Shown: piece by piece, positions 53,531 through 62,179 of the stretch
Layout of the letters: each line of letters begins with the position of its first letter
How positions within the stretch are numbered: position 1 is the stretch's first letter
NCBI GenBank assembly: GCA_021774625.1
Contig: JAJFIV010000027.1
Coordinates: 336,566-400,565, forward strand
Direction of reading: 5' to 3'
Length of the DNA stretch: 64,000 nucleotides
Origin: Alphaproteobacteria bacterium
GTDB lineage: Bacteria; Pseudomonadota; Alphaproteobacteria; Sphingomonadales; JAKSBY01
The notes under the pieces: model-generated
What the model saw: only the letters and a program-made list of their open reading frames with translations
The model's database searches: none
What the model was told of the DNA's origin: nothing
Program-made: the position numbers and the translations under genes

Positions 53531-54235
53531 TTATGGCGCGGACTGGCCGGCCTGCAACCGGTAGCCGCCGGGTTCGGTAATCAGGATCTGAGCACTGGAC
53601 GGATCATCCTCGATCTTCTGGCGCAGCCGGTAAACATGGGTTTCCAGCGTATGGGTGGTCACTCCCGTATTATAGCCCCAGACCTCGTTTAAAAGTTCGT
53701 CCCGGCCCACCGCCTTGTCGCCCGCCCGGTAGAGATATTTCAGGATCGAGGTCTCTTTTTCCGTCAGCCGTACCTTCTGACCGCTGGCGTCACGAACCAG
53801 AAGCTTGCCAGCCGGCTTGAAAGTGTAGGGACCAACAGCGAAAACCGCGTCTTCGCTTTGTTCATGCTGGCGCAAATGCGCCCTGACGCGGGCCAGCAGA
53901 ACACCAAAACGGAATGGCTTGATTACATAATCATTGGCGCCGGACTCAAGGCCGAGAATGGTGTCGGCGTCGCTGTCGGCCCCGGTCAGCATAATGACGG
54001 GTACTTTTACCCCGGCCCGCCGCGCCATGCGGCAGACCTCCCGGCCATCAAGGTCCGGCAGGCCGACATCTAGGATAATGGCGTCAAAGCTCTGTTTTTT
54101 AAGAATGTCCAGCGCCTCCGCCCCGGTTGTGGCTTCGGCGGTTTCAAATTCTTCATGCAGCGCAAGCTGGTCAACCAGCGCCCCGCGCAAATTATTGTCA
54201 TCATCCACCAAAAGAATTTTTTTCGTCGCGCTCAT
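53531..54235 (-). CDS. OmpR-family DNA-binding response regulator
   Basis: 234-residue two-component regulator: receiver domain (about 5-118) with phospho-acceptor D56 in DAIILDVGLPDLDG, acidic pocket D11-D13 and the conserved Lys in NDYVIKPFRFG, followed by a winged-helix domain (about 135-228; KVRLTEKETSILKYLYRAGD, THTLETHVYRLRQKI). It belongs to a conserved alphaproteobacterial subgroup containing RLTEKE and VWGYNTGVTTHTLETH. No sensor kinase is adjacent. It is divergent from ribA across a gap containing a strong dyad. Confidence 0.92.
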   Translation of the reverse strand: MSATKKILLVDDDNNLRGALVDQLALHEEFETAEATTGAEALDILKKQSFDAIILDVGLPDLDGREVCRMARRAGVKVPVIMLTGADSDADTILGLESGANDYVIKPFRFGVLLARVRAHLRQHEQSEDAVFAVGPYTFKPAGKLLVRDASGQKVRLTEKETSILKYLYRAGDKAVGRDELLNEVWGYNTGVTTHTLETHVYRLRQKIEDDPSSAQILITEPGGYRLQAGQSAP

Positions 54236-54265
54236 AAGACTGTCTATACTTATTAGATTATTCTG

Positions 54266-54294
54266 CAGGTGAAGCTGTATATAGCCATCACCTG
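54266..54294. promoter_or_regulatory. 29-bp dyad between the response regulator gene and ribA
   Basis: CAGGTGA (54266-54272) and TCACCTG (54288-54294) are perfect 7-bp arms, with a second nested pair GCT/AGC around an AT-rich TATAT centre. It is placed 31 bp upstream of the response-regulator start and 40 bp upstream of ribA, suiting an operator, perhaps for the regulator itself. Confidence 0.4.
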
Positions 54295-54333
54295 ATTATT
54301 ATACTAGGCTATAAAATACCGGATCAGCAAGAC

Positions 54334-55449
54334 ATGAACTCGAATATGCCTGCAACACCCCCCGCCTTCATCGCTGTCGACCGGGCGGCGGACGATCTCC
54401 GCCGGGGTCTTCCGGTGATCGTTCGGGGGGAGAAGGCTCTTTTGATCGTCGCCACCGAGCGGGCGAGCCGCGCCGTTCTTGCTCTGCTACAATCCGCAGC
54501 CGCGAAAGAGCCTTATTTGCTGCTGACCGCCAACCGGTCGGATGCGTTGAAGATTCATGGCCGGGGACGGTCTGTGGTGCCCGTCAGACTGCCGGCCTCT
54601 TTAAAAATAGAAGACCTGCAGGCCATCGCCGACCCCACACGTGACCTCGCGAATCCTCTGAAAGGCCCTTTTGAGACAATCCCGCGGGCGGAACGGGAAT
54701 CGGAAACGGCCGCGTTGAAATTATGCCGCATCGCCAAACTGCTGCCTGCCGCCCTGGTTTGCGAAGTTTCAGACGAGGACAGCATCAACGCGCTTTGCGA
54801 AATACATGGTCTGCTTTCCGTTTCCCCGGCAGCCGTTTTGACTTATGAAAAAGAAAACGCCGGGGCGCTGGAAGAAATTGCCCGGGCGCAGGTTCCGCTG
54901 GAAGGCGCGGAAAACACAACGCTTATTTCCTATCGGCCGGTTTCAGGCGGACCGGAACATATGGCAATTGTGATCGGCGAGCCGGGCGGCGAAAAATCTG
55001 CACTGGTCCGCATCCATTCCGAATGTTTTACCGGTGATCTTCTGGCCTCCCTTAAATGCGATTGCGGCAAACAGCTAAAGGGCGCCATTGCCGCCATGGC
55101 CGCTGAGCAGGGCGGCATTGTGCTTTATCTTGCCCATGAGGGACGCGGCGTCGGTCTCGCCGGAAAACTGAAAGCCTATGCCCTGCAGGATCAGGGCTTC
55201 GATACGGTGGACGCCAACCTGAAACTGGGTTTTGATGTTGATGAGCGGGATTTTCAGCCCGCAGCAGAAATTTTGCGGCGCCTTGGCCATAAAACCGTCC
55301 GTCTGCTGACCAACAATCCGGAGAAGGTGGCGGCGCTGGAACGGTTCGGAATCAAGGTTGCGCAGCGCCTTCCTCATGTTTTTCCCGCCACCAAACATAA
55401 TGCCGGTTATCTGGCGACAAAAAAGGCCCGCAGCGGCCATCTTTTGTGA
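54334..55449 (+). CDS. ribA: GTP cyclohydrolase II with degenerate DHBP-synthase-like N-terminal region
   Basis: 371-residue RibA that opens the GTP ring at the first committed step of riboflavin synthesis. The C-terminal half (about 180-371) has the zinc cysteines in RIHSECFTGDLLASLKCDCG, the catalytic LAHEGRGVGLAGKLKAYALQ and the LLTNNPEKVAALERFGI block. The N-terminal ~170 residues are in the place of the RibB domain of bifunctional RibBA but lack the acidic DDExREnE-type metal site, so DHBP synthase activity is unlikely. No other rib gene or FMN riboswitch is near. Confidence 0.92.
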   Translation: MNSNMPATPPAFIAVDRAADDLRRGLPVIVRGEKALLIVATERASRAVLALLQSAAAKEPYLLLTANRSDALKIHGRGRSVVPVRLPASLKIEDLQAIADPTRDLANPLKGPFETIPRAERESETAALKLCRIAKLLPAALVCEVSDEDSINALCEIHGLLSVSPAAVLTYEKENAGALEEIARAQVPLEGAENTTLISYRPVSGGPEHMAIVIGEPGGEKSALVRIHSECFTGDLLASLKCDCGKQLKGAIAAMAAEQGGIVLYLAHEGRGVGLAGKLKAYALQDQGFDTVDANLKLGFDVDERDFQPAAEILRRLGHKTVRLLTNNPEKVAALERFGIKVAQRLPHVFPATKHNAGYLATKKARSGHLL

Positions 55450-55462
55450 TGGAGCGCGCGCC

Positions 55463-56020
55463 ATGAGCGCATCCGCGCTGAAAATCCTTGCGGATCAGAA
55501 CAAGCCTTCGAAAGGCGACGCTCATTGGCAGAACCGGTCCTTTCCCTGCGCGCTCGGCCGGGCGGGTGTTGTTGCGGAACGTGAAAAACGGGAGGGCGAC
55601 GGCAAAACCCCCCTTGGCCGGTTTGTCATGCGCCGTCTGCTCTACCGGGCGGACCGTCTGCAGCGGCCGGAAACACACTTGCCTGCGACGGCTATCCGGG
55701 AGACCGATGGCTGGTGCGATGCGCCATCCGACCCCCTTTATAACCGGCCTGTCCCCTTGCCCTATCCGGCCAGCGCGGAAAGATTATGGCGGGAGGACCA
55801 AATCTACGACCTCATTGTCATTCTGGGCCACAATGATGATCCCCCGGCGGCAAATCTCGGCAGCGCCATTTTCCTCCATGTTGCGCGGGACAACTTTATG
55901 GCCACGGAAGGCTGTGTGGCGCTTCTGCGGAATGACCTGCTCGCCGTTCTGAAGGATTGCGAGGCCGGGACTTACCTTGATATCCGCGCGCCGAAAATTG
56001 CGGTGCCGACCCGGACATAA
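55463..56020 (+). CDS. L,D-transpeptidase-family protein with TEGCVAL active-site motif
   Basis: 185-residue YkuD-type L,D-transpeptidase domain without an evident signal peptide. The active-site region reads HNDD..., then FLHVARDNFMATEGCVALL, where the catalytic Cys stands in a TEGCVAL context instead of the common SHGC(I/V)R(M/L). This variant is usual in one alphaproteobacterial family whose cross-linking activity is not well established. ATG 55463 follows ribA by 13 bp. Its 3' end overlaps the convergent yggS gene by 49 bp. Confidence 0.85.
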   Translation: MSASALKILADQNKPSKGDAHWQNRSFPCALGRAGVVAEREKREGDGKTPLGRFVMRRLLYRADRLQRPETHLPATAIRETDGWCDAPSDPLYNRPVPLPYPASAERLWREDQIYDLIVILGHNDDPPAANLGSAIFLHVARDNFMATEGCVALLRNDLLAVLKDCEAGTYLDIRAPKIAVPTRT

Positions 56021-56661
56021 TGGGCGCCCATTTCCGCCGCCAGTTCAAAATCACCGCTCATGCCCATGCTGAGTTTTTCAAGTCCAAACCGGCCGGCCAG
56101 TTTTTTAAGGAGCGCAAAATGCAGCGCCGGCTCCTCATCCAGCGGCGGAATACACATCAGGCCCTCGATGGCCAAATCCAGTTCATCGCGGCAGCAGCGA
56201 AGCAGCGCCGGTAGTTCTGAGGACGGGATACCACCCTTTTGCGGCTCCTCCCCGGTATTGACCTGAATGAAAAGACGGACGGTTTTACCGCTTTTATCCA
56301 TTTCTTTCTTAAGGGCGCGGGCAAGTTTTTCCCGATCAACCGTTTGAATGACATCAAACAGGGCAACGGCGTCCTTTACCTTGTTTGTCTGCAGGCCGCC
56401 GATCAGATGAAGCTCGATATCAGGAAAATCCTGCCTGAGGTCCAGCCATTTTTCCGCCGCTTCCTGGATCCGGTTTTCGCCAAAAATCCTGTGCCCCGCC
56501 GCCAGAGCCTCGCGGATTCGCCCGGCAGGATGGGTTTTGGACATCGCGATCACGCGGCAGCCGTCCCCTTCACGCACGCCCCGCGCCGCCGCCTCAGACG
56601 TGCGCACCAAAATATCCGCAAGCCGGTCTTTGATATCGGCCATATCCGGGGTTTTCGGCAT
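55972..56661 (-). CDS. yggS: PLP homeostasis protein, YggS/PLPBP family
   Basis: 229-residue cytosolic PLP-binding protein, a single TIM barrel like the N-terminal domain of alanine racemase. The PLP lysine is in CRVIAMSKTHP, and IFGENRIQEAAEKW, LHLIGGLQTNKVKDA (with GG in place of the usual GPLQ-type segment), LSMGMSGDFELAAEMG and VRVGTAIFG are family hallmarks. It regulates PLP supply instead of catalysing a known reaction. The ATG at 56643 is an alternative start. Confidence 0.93.
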   Translation of the reverse strand: MPKTPDMADIKDRLADILVRTSEAAARGVREGDGCRVIAMSKTHPAGRIREALAAGHRIFGENRIQEAAEKWLDLRQDFPDIELHLIGGLQTNKVKDAVALFDVIQTVDREKLARALKKEMDKSGKTVRLFIQVNTGEEPQKGGIPSSELPALLRCCRDELDLAIEGLMCIPPLDEEPALHFALLKKLAGRFGLEKLSMGMSGDFELAAEMGAHYVRVGTAIFGARISR

Positions 56662-56726
56662 TGGCTTCCTTTCTCTTCTTCTCTATAGCCATGGCGGGGC
56701 CATACAACAACATGCTAGAAGGCGCC

Positions 56727-57347
56727 ATGAAACGGAAAATTGGCATTCCCCATCCCCCCCTCTTCCAGAAGCGGCATATAAAGCGGCCGCTTTTTTCCAA
56801 AAACGGCCGATTGATGCCGCGCATTTTTTTTCTGACCGACAGCAGTCGATTGCCCGATCCCCGGCCAGCAATCCGCGCTTTGCCCAAGGGCACGGGCGTG
56901 ATTTTTCGGGATTATGATGTGGCGGAACGAGCGCAGAAGGCCCGGCTCTGCGCCCGACTTTGCCGGCAAAGAGGGCTGGTTTTTCTGGTCGCGGGGGACC
57001 ATTATCTGGCGGACGCCATCGGGGCGGATGGCTTGCATTTACCGGACCGGCCCCCCTATCGCCGGCTTGTGCGCCCGCAGCGCCCGTTTCTGATCACCGC
57101 GTCAGCGCACGATGCTTATGGTCTGCGCCGCGCTGAAACGCTGGGAGCGGATCTAGTTTTTTTGTCGCCGGTTTTTCCAACACGGAGTCATCCCGGAGCC
57201 AGGGCCCTGGGGATCCATCGTTTTAGCCGACTCGCGTCCCTGTCAAATATACCGGTCTTTGCATTAGGCGGGATTGATCGGGAAACAACAAGACGCCTGC
57301 CGCCGATGACCGGGGGGGTTGCCGCGATATCCGCTTTTAAGAGGTGA
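56727..57347 (+). CDS. Thiamine-phosphate synthase-like (ThiE/TenI family) protein
   Basis: 206-residue TIM-barrel protein of the ThiE/TenI superfamily. Recognisable parts are PRIFFLTDSSRLPDPRPA, FLVAGDHYLADAIGADGLHL, TASAHDAYGLRRAETLGADL, LSPVFPTRSHPGARALG and IPVFALGGIDRETTRRL. True ThiE has HLGQxDxP and GPxxxTxTK motifs; here they read HLPDRPPY and SPVFPTRSHPG, so substrate or reaction may differ (thiazole tautomerase-type TenI is the obvious alternative). The ATG at 56727 is the best-placed start, but MPRIFFLTD further in (56814) is closer to the usual family start. Confidence 0.75.
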   Translation: MKRKIGIPHPPLFQKRHIKRPLFSKNGRLMPRIFFLTDSSRLPDPRPAIRALPKGTGVIFRDYDVAERAQKARLCARLCRQRGLVFLVAGDHYLADAIGADGLHLPDRPPYRRLVRPQRPFLITASAHDAYGLRRAETLGADLVFLSPVFPTRSHPGARALGIHRFSRLASLSNIPVFALGGIDRETTRRLPPMTGGVAAISAFKR

Positions 57348-57352
57348 CGGGG

Positions 57353-58291
57353 CTAAAAATTAAGATTGGTGCCAAGATAGAAAAGCTGCGAACGGCTGGC
57401 CAGATCCGGTGTCAGGCCAAAATTAGGCCCGTATTCGAAGAAACGCACCCCGCCGGAAAAGCGGAGAGCGGGCGATAGATAATAGGCCGCGCCAAACTGC
57501 AGCGCGTAAAAGTTCTCATCTAGACCCAGGGGTGATGTGATCAGGCCATTCAGCCTGCGGTTATATTCACCGATGCTGAGCGTGGTGGACCAGCTTGACC
57601 CCTGATAGGACAGGCCGACGTCAAGCCCTTCATAGCCGGGCGTGAGGCCACCGCTTTCCCTGACCAGAAAGGCGCCAAGATTGAAGCCCAGATAGCCGAC
57701 ATTCAGTCCCAGATTCATGGACTGCCGGTTAAAATTCTGACCCAGCAGATTCTGGTTGAAAAGCCCGGAAAGATTGACCGGCTGCACGGCGACAGTGGAG
57801 GAGAGCGAGATCTGAAAGCTTTGCCGTTTTTCCTGCTCGCCAGCGTCCGAACCAAGGTTAATCCCAATATTTACCGCCGCCTGCCGGGGCGTAAAACTGT
57901 TTAAAACACCCGTTTCATCCGGAAAAATGCTGTCCGCCGGCCGGCCCTGCGGCATGGTGACGCCGCGCGGCGTGAATGTCGTGATGTCTGACGACAGGGA
58001 GGGCAATTGTTCCGGCTCAATCCGTCCTGAATTTGTGCCGGCGTCCTCCCGAAAATATAAAAACCCGCGATTCGGCGAGTCGCTCTCGGCCGCTTCGGCC
58101 GGCGCCGCATCCTGGCCCTGATCCTGGCCGGCCGCGCCGGATGCAGCCTTGGCTGTGCCGGCAAACAGATTCAGCAAGGGAAGGGGGGCGGAATCGCCAG
58201 AACCCTTGCCAGCCGCCAAAACAGGTGCGGGAGTCAGCAGGATAACCGCCGCCGCCAATGTCTTTTTTATCGCGCTTTTCAAGGGGGTCAT
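57353..58291 (-). CDS. Exported probable outer-membrane beta-barrel protein
   Basis: 312-residue protein with a signal peptide (about 1-27, ending PVLAA), a Gly/Ala/Gln-rich low-complexity segment (about 40-75), and a C-terminal region (about 140-312) of alternating strands rich in aromatic and polar residues, e.g. MNLGLNVGYLGFNLGAFLV and LQFGAAYYLSPALRFSGGVR, ending in Phe (YLGTNLNF) as outer-membrane barrels do. No family name can be assigned. The ATG at 58291 is preferred over one at 58333 because it places the basic residues immediately before the signal core. Its stop is 5 bp from the thiE-like stop. Confidence 0.75.
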   Translation of the reverse strand: MTPLKSAIKKTLAAAVILLTPAPVLAAGKGSGDSAPLPLLNLFAGTAKAASGAAGQDQGQDAAPAEAAESDSPNRGFLYFREDAGTNSGRIEPEQLPSLSSDITTFTPRGVTMPQGRPADSIFPDETGVLNSFTPRQAAVNIGINLGSDAGEQEKRQSFQISLSSTVAVQPVNLSGLFNQNLLGQNFNRQSMNLGLNVGYLGFNLGAFLVRESGGLTPGYEGLDVGLSYQGSSWSTTLSIGEYNRRLNGLITSPLGLDENFYALQFGAAYYLSPALRFSGGVRFFEYGPNFGLTPDLASRSQLFYLGTNLNF

Positions 58292-58362
58292 GCGTTGCCC
58301 AAAATTATTCCTCAGAAACAAAAAACTCAACACATAGCGTTCTGACGATATTCTACAGGAAA

Positions 58363-58390
58363 ATTATACAATCGCGCAAGGCCGACACAA
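58363..58390 (-). promoter_or_regulatory. Candidate promoter for the beta-barrel protein gene
   Basis: On the minus strand, TTGTGT (58385-58390), a 16-bp spacer, and a perfect TATAAT (58363-58368), giving a predicted start near 58356 and a ~65-nt leader. The -35 box is weak. Confidence 0.4.
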
Positions 58391-58573
58391 ATATTTCACA
58401 GCCAAATCCCGCACTAAAATTTCAAGTGTGTCGCCGCCGCCACAGGCCTGACTGAATATGCAGGCTGGTTTTATCCTGTCGCCATGATTATAACACAGTG
58501 GCAATTCATATATTTGTTGCGTATTTTATTGAATAACGCCATGACGTCAGCGGCGCTTTGAAAATCGAACTGG

Positions 58574-59032
58574 ATGCATGAGTTAATGAAGTTTAAAAAT
58601 CTTTCTTTCGGATTTATACTGCCAATTATCTTCCCCGTATTTCTTGCGGCCTGCGGTTCCGACGATGACGGCTTTTCCGATTCCGTCATAAAGGATCGGA
58701 CCTCCGCCATCGGCGTGAACGGCTATCTGTGGCGGGGCGCGCTGGATACGCTTTCCTTCATGCCGATGGAGGATGTGGATTCTGCGGGCGGCGTGATTAT
58801 TACCGACTGGTACGTCAATCCTGATGTTTCTACGGAACGCTTGAAAGTCGCCGTCTATATTCTGGACCGCGCCCTCAGAGCGGACGGCCTCAAGGTTTCG
58901 GTTTTCCGGCAGGAGTTGGTAAACGGCACATGGTCCAATGCCAGTGTGCGGGCGGCGACGGCCATACAGATTGAAGACGCCATCCTTGCCAGGGCGCGCG
59001 AACTGCGTCTGAAATCTATCGATGACAAATAA
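58574..59032 (+). CDS. DUF3576-family lipoprotein
   Basis: 152-residue protein with a lipobox ([12 protein letters not shown], Cys ~27) and the DUF3576 core: [57 protein letters not shown]3576 proteins are alphaproteobacterial lipoproteins encoded next to leuS-lptE and are suspected envelope-assembly factors; the function is unproven. Start ATG 58574 or 58586. Confidence 0.92.
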   Translation: MHELMKFKNLSFGFILPIIFPVFLAACGSDDDGFSDSVIKDRTSAIGVNGYLWRGALDTLSFMPMEDVDSAGGVIITDWYVNPDVSTERLKVAVYILDRALRADGLKVSVFRQELVNGTWSNASVRAATAIQIEDAILARARELRLKSIDDK

Positions 59033-59079
59033 ACAATAAGTCTGACAAGCCGTTGCTGTTAAAGGGATACCAAAAGACC

Positions 59080-61638
59080 ATGCGGCGCTATAACGCCAAA
59101 ATAACGGAAGCCAAATGGCAAAAAACCTGGACTGAGCGCAAGACATTCGAGGTCACCGAAGACCCCGCAAAGCCCAAAAACTACGTATTGGAAATGTTCC
59201 CGTATCCGTCCGGACGCATTCATATGGGTCATGTGCGCAACTACACGATCGGCGACGTGCTGGCCCGCCACCGCAAGGCCAAAGGGTATAACGTGCTCCA
59301 CCCCATGGGCTGGGACGCCTTTGGCATGCCGGCGGAAAATGCCGCCATGGAGCGCGGCGTCCACCCGGCGCGCTGGACCTATGACAATATTGCGGCCATG
59401 CGGGCGCAACTCAAAAGGCTGGGTCTTGCCATTGACTGGACCCGCGAATTCGCCACCTGCGATCCGGAATATTACAGCCAGCAGCAACGACTGTTCCTCG
59501 ATTTTTACGAAGCGGGACTGGTTTATAGAAAGGAATCCTGGGTCAATTGGGATCCGGTGGACAATACGGTTCTCGCCAATGAGCAGGTGATTGACGGCAA
59601 GGGCTGGCGCTCTGGCGCACCCGTCGAGCGCCGCCAGCTTTCCCAGTGGTTCTTTAAAATCACCGATTTTGCCGATGATCTGCTTGAAAGCCTGAAATCC
59701 CTCGAACGCTGGCCGGACAAGGTCCGCCTGATGCAGGAAAACTGGATCGGCCGCTCGGAGGGGCTGCGCTTTTCCTTTGATATCGATGGCCGGGACGAAA
59801 AAATCGATGTTTTTACCACCCGGCCTGACACGATTTTCGGCGCCAGCTTTTGCGCCATCGCCGCCGAACACGCATTGAGCCATCAGCTTGCCAAAGCGAG
59901 CCCGGAGATTGCCGCCTTTATTGAAGAATGCCGGGCCATGGGCACCAGAGCCGAAGATATCGAAACCGCGGAGAAAAAGGGCTTTGATACGGGTCTTCAG
60001 GTGCGCCATCCGTTCTTGGAAGAGGTGCGGCTGCCCGTCTATGTCGCCAATTTTGTATTGACGGAGTATGGCGCCGGCGCCGTATTCGGCTGCCCGGCCC
60101 ATGACCAGCGGGATCTGGACTTCGCCCGGAAATACGGCCTGCCGGTGCTTCCGGTCGTGGTGCCGGAAAAAGAGGCTGCCGCGGCCTTCGCTATCGAAGC
60201 CGAAGCCTATACCGGCCCCGGAAGGCTCGCCAATTCCCATTTCCTCGACGGCCTGACCATAGAAGAGGCGAAATCAGCGGTCATCGGCCGCGCCGAAGCT
60301 GGCGGTTTTGGCGAAGGCGCCATCACATACCGGTTGCGCGACTGGGGCATTTCCCGGCAGCGTTACTGGGGTTGCCCGATCCCGATGATCCATTGTAAAA
60401 GCTGCGGTATTCTGCCGGTTCCCAAAAGCCAGCTTCCGGTTATTCTGCCCGATGACGTCCGTTTCGACCGGCCCGGCAATCCGCTGGCCCGCCACCCGGA
60501 CTGGAAAAAAACTACCTGCCCCGAATGCGGCGAAGCGGCAGAGCGCGAGACCGATACCTGCGATACCTTCGTCGATTCCGCCTGGTATTTTGCCCGCTTC
60601 TGTTCGCCAAAGGCCGCCACTCCGCTGGACCGCGAAGCGGTGGATTACTGGCTGCCGGTCGATCAGTATACCGGCGGTGTGGAACATGCGATCCTGCATC
60701 TGCTTTATGCCCGCTTCTTCACCCGCTGCCTTGAAAAATGTGGCTACAGCTCGGTTAAGGAGCCTTTTGACGGACTGTTCACCCAGGGCATGGTAACCCA
60801 CGAAACCTACAAGGATGCAGACGGCAAATGGGTCTTCCCGGAGGACGTCGAAAAGGCCGCCGGTGACCGGCTGGTCAAAAACGGGACCAGCCTTTCCGTG
60901 ACCGTCGGGCGTATCGAGGCCATGAGCAAATCGAAAAAGAATGTGGTCGATCCCGATGCCATTATCGATCAGTTTGGCGCCGACACCGCCCGCTGGTTTA
61001 TCCTGTCCGACAGTCCGCCCGAACGCGACCTGCCCTGGACCCGGTCCGGCATTGAAGGGGCCTGGCGCTTTACCCAGCGTTTCTGGCGGCTGACCGGCGA
61101 TATACTCGACAAAATCCCGCAAAGACCGGAAAAGCCGGCAGGGTTTTCCGAAAGCGCCCGGCGCCTCCGCCAGTCGGCACACAAAGCGGTGGCCGGGGTC
61201 GGCGAGGACATCGATGCCCTGCATCTCAATAAAGCGGTGGCGCGGATACACGGTCTTGCCAATGATATTGCCGAAGGAGCGACGGGCGAGGGAAGCGACT
61301 GGGCTCAGTGGGAAGCGATTGAGCTTTTTGTCCGCATCAGCAATCCTATGATGCCCCATCTTACGGAGGAATTATGGTCTCTGATGGGGAACGAGGGTTT
61401 GCTGGCGGACGCCCCTTGGCCAGAACCGGAATCGGCGCTTCTTCAGGACAACCTGATCACCATCGGCGTACAGGTCGGCGGGAAGTTGCGCGCCACCCTT
61501 GAAATTGAACGGGACGCGGCGCAGGAAATGATTGAAAAACTCGCCCTTGGCTCCGAGAATGTAAAGCGCGCCATTGATGGCAGGACGATCCGCAAAGTAA
61601 TTGTGGTGCCGAACCGGATCGTGAATGTGGTGGTATAA
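59080..61638 (+). CDS. leuS: Leucyl-tRNA synthetase
   Basis: 852-residue class I synthetase. HIGH motif in [20 protein letters not shown] in [12 protein letters not shown], plus the editing (CP1) domain (about 220-420) with [12 protein letters not shown] and [16 protein letters not shown], which removes mischarged amino acids. The ATG at 59080 is chosen over a TTG at 59053. lptE follows 3 bp after the stop. Confidence 0.96.
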   Translation: MRRYNAKITEAKWQKTWTERKTFEVTEDPAKPKNYVLEMFPYPSGRIHMGHVRNYTIGDVLARHRKAKGYNVLHPMGWDAFGMPAENAAMERGVHPARWTYDNIAAMRAQLKRLGLAIDWTREFATCDPEYYSQQQRLFLDFYEAGLVYRKESWVNWDPVDNTVLANEQVIDGKGWRSGAPVERRQLSQWFFKITDFADDLLESLKSLERWPDKVRLMQENWIGRSEGLRFSFDIDGRDEKIDVFTTRPDTIFGASFCAIAAEHALSHQLAKASPEIAAFIEECRAMGTRAEDIETAEKKGFDTGLQVRHPFLEEVRLPVYVANFVLTEYGAGAVFGCPAHDQRDLDFARKYGLPVLPVVVPEKEAAAAFAIEAEAYTGPGRLANSHFLDGLTIEEAKSAVIGRAEAGGFGEGAITYRLRDWGISRQRYWGCPIPMIHCKSCGILPVPKSQLPVILPDDVRFDRPGNPLARHPDWKKTTCPECGEAAERETDTCDTFVDSAWYFARFCSPKAATPLDREAVDYWLPVDQYTGGVEHAILHLLYARFFTRCLEKCGYSSVKEPFDGLFTQGMVTHETYKDADGKWVFPEDVEKAAGDRLVKNGTSLSVTVGRIEAMSKSKKNVVDPDAIIDQFGADTARWFILSDSPPERDLPWTRSGIEGAWRFTQRFWRLTGDILDKIPQRPEKPAGFSESARRLRQSAHKAVAGVGEDIDALHLNKAVARIHGLANDIAEGATGEGSDWAQWEAIELFVRISNPMMPHLTEELWSLMGNEGLLADAPWPEPESALLQDNLITIGVQVGGKLRATLEIERDAAQEMIEKLALGSENVKRAIDGRTIRKVIVVPNRIVNVVV

Positions 61639-61641
61639 ACG

Positions 61642-62148
61642 ATGCGTATTTTTTTACTGTTCGCCTTTCTTTCATGTCCGCTTTTATCCGCCTGCGGTTT
61701 TGAGCCGCTTTACGGCGAAACTAGGGGATCTGTGGCTGTTAATGATGATCTGGCGGCCATAGAAATAGGCGAAATTCCTGACCGGCTTGGCCGTGTTGTC
61801 AGAAATGGTCTTCTCGACCGGCTGAACCCCTATGGCGAACCCGGCAGTCCGGCCTACCGGCTCGATGTGGCGGTTACCTCTTTCAAGGAAGGCTACGGTT
61901 TTCGCGCCGACGAAGCCATTACCCGTGAAAATTTGCAGCTTCAGGGACATTTTGTGCTGACCGATTTGTCCTCCGGTGAAATTGTGCTGGAAGATGATGT
62001 CCGCTCCAGCATGGCCTATGACATTGTGCAATCGGATTTCGCTACCTTCAGCGCCGAACGCGATGCAGAATTGCGCACCTCCGAAGCGGTGGTGAACGAT
62101 ATCTACCGCAAGCTCGGTTTCTTCTTCCGGACGGAAAAGACCGACTGA
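61642..62148 (+). CDS. lptE: LPS-assembly lipoprotein LptE
   Basis: 168-residue outer-membrane lipoprotein that plugs the LptD barrel during lipopolysaccharide export. Lipobox LLSACGFEPLYG at Cys18, followed by the poorly conserved LptE fold (RLDVAVTSFKEGYGFRADEA, RENLQLQGHFVLTDL). The position between leuS and holA is the conserved location of lptE in Proteobacteria. Confidence 0.9.
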   Translation: MRIFLLFAFLSCPLLSACGFEPLYGETRGSVAVNDDLAAIEIGEIPDRLGRVVRNGLLDRLNPYGEPGSPAYRLDVAVTSFKEGYGFRADEAITRENLQLQGHFVLTDLSSGEIVLEDDVRSSMAYDIVQSDFATFSAERDAELRTSEAVVNDIYRKLGFFFRTEKTD

Positions 62149-62179
62149 TTGCCTTTCACCATCCATCAGGGCTTGAATT

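Noticed and set aside
54236-54333. FMN riboswitch upstream of ribA
   Set aside because: The 98-bp gap lacks the conserved RFN-element sequence blocks and is too short; only a simple dyad is present.
59059-61359. Two long open frames antisense to leuS (393 and 361 codons)
   Set aside because: Mirror-image frames over a highly conserved synthetase; their products resemble no family.
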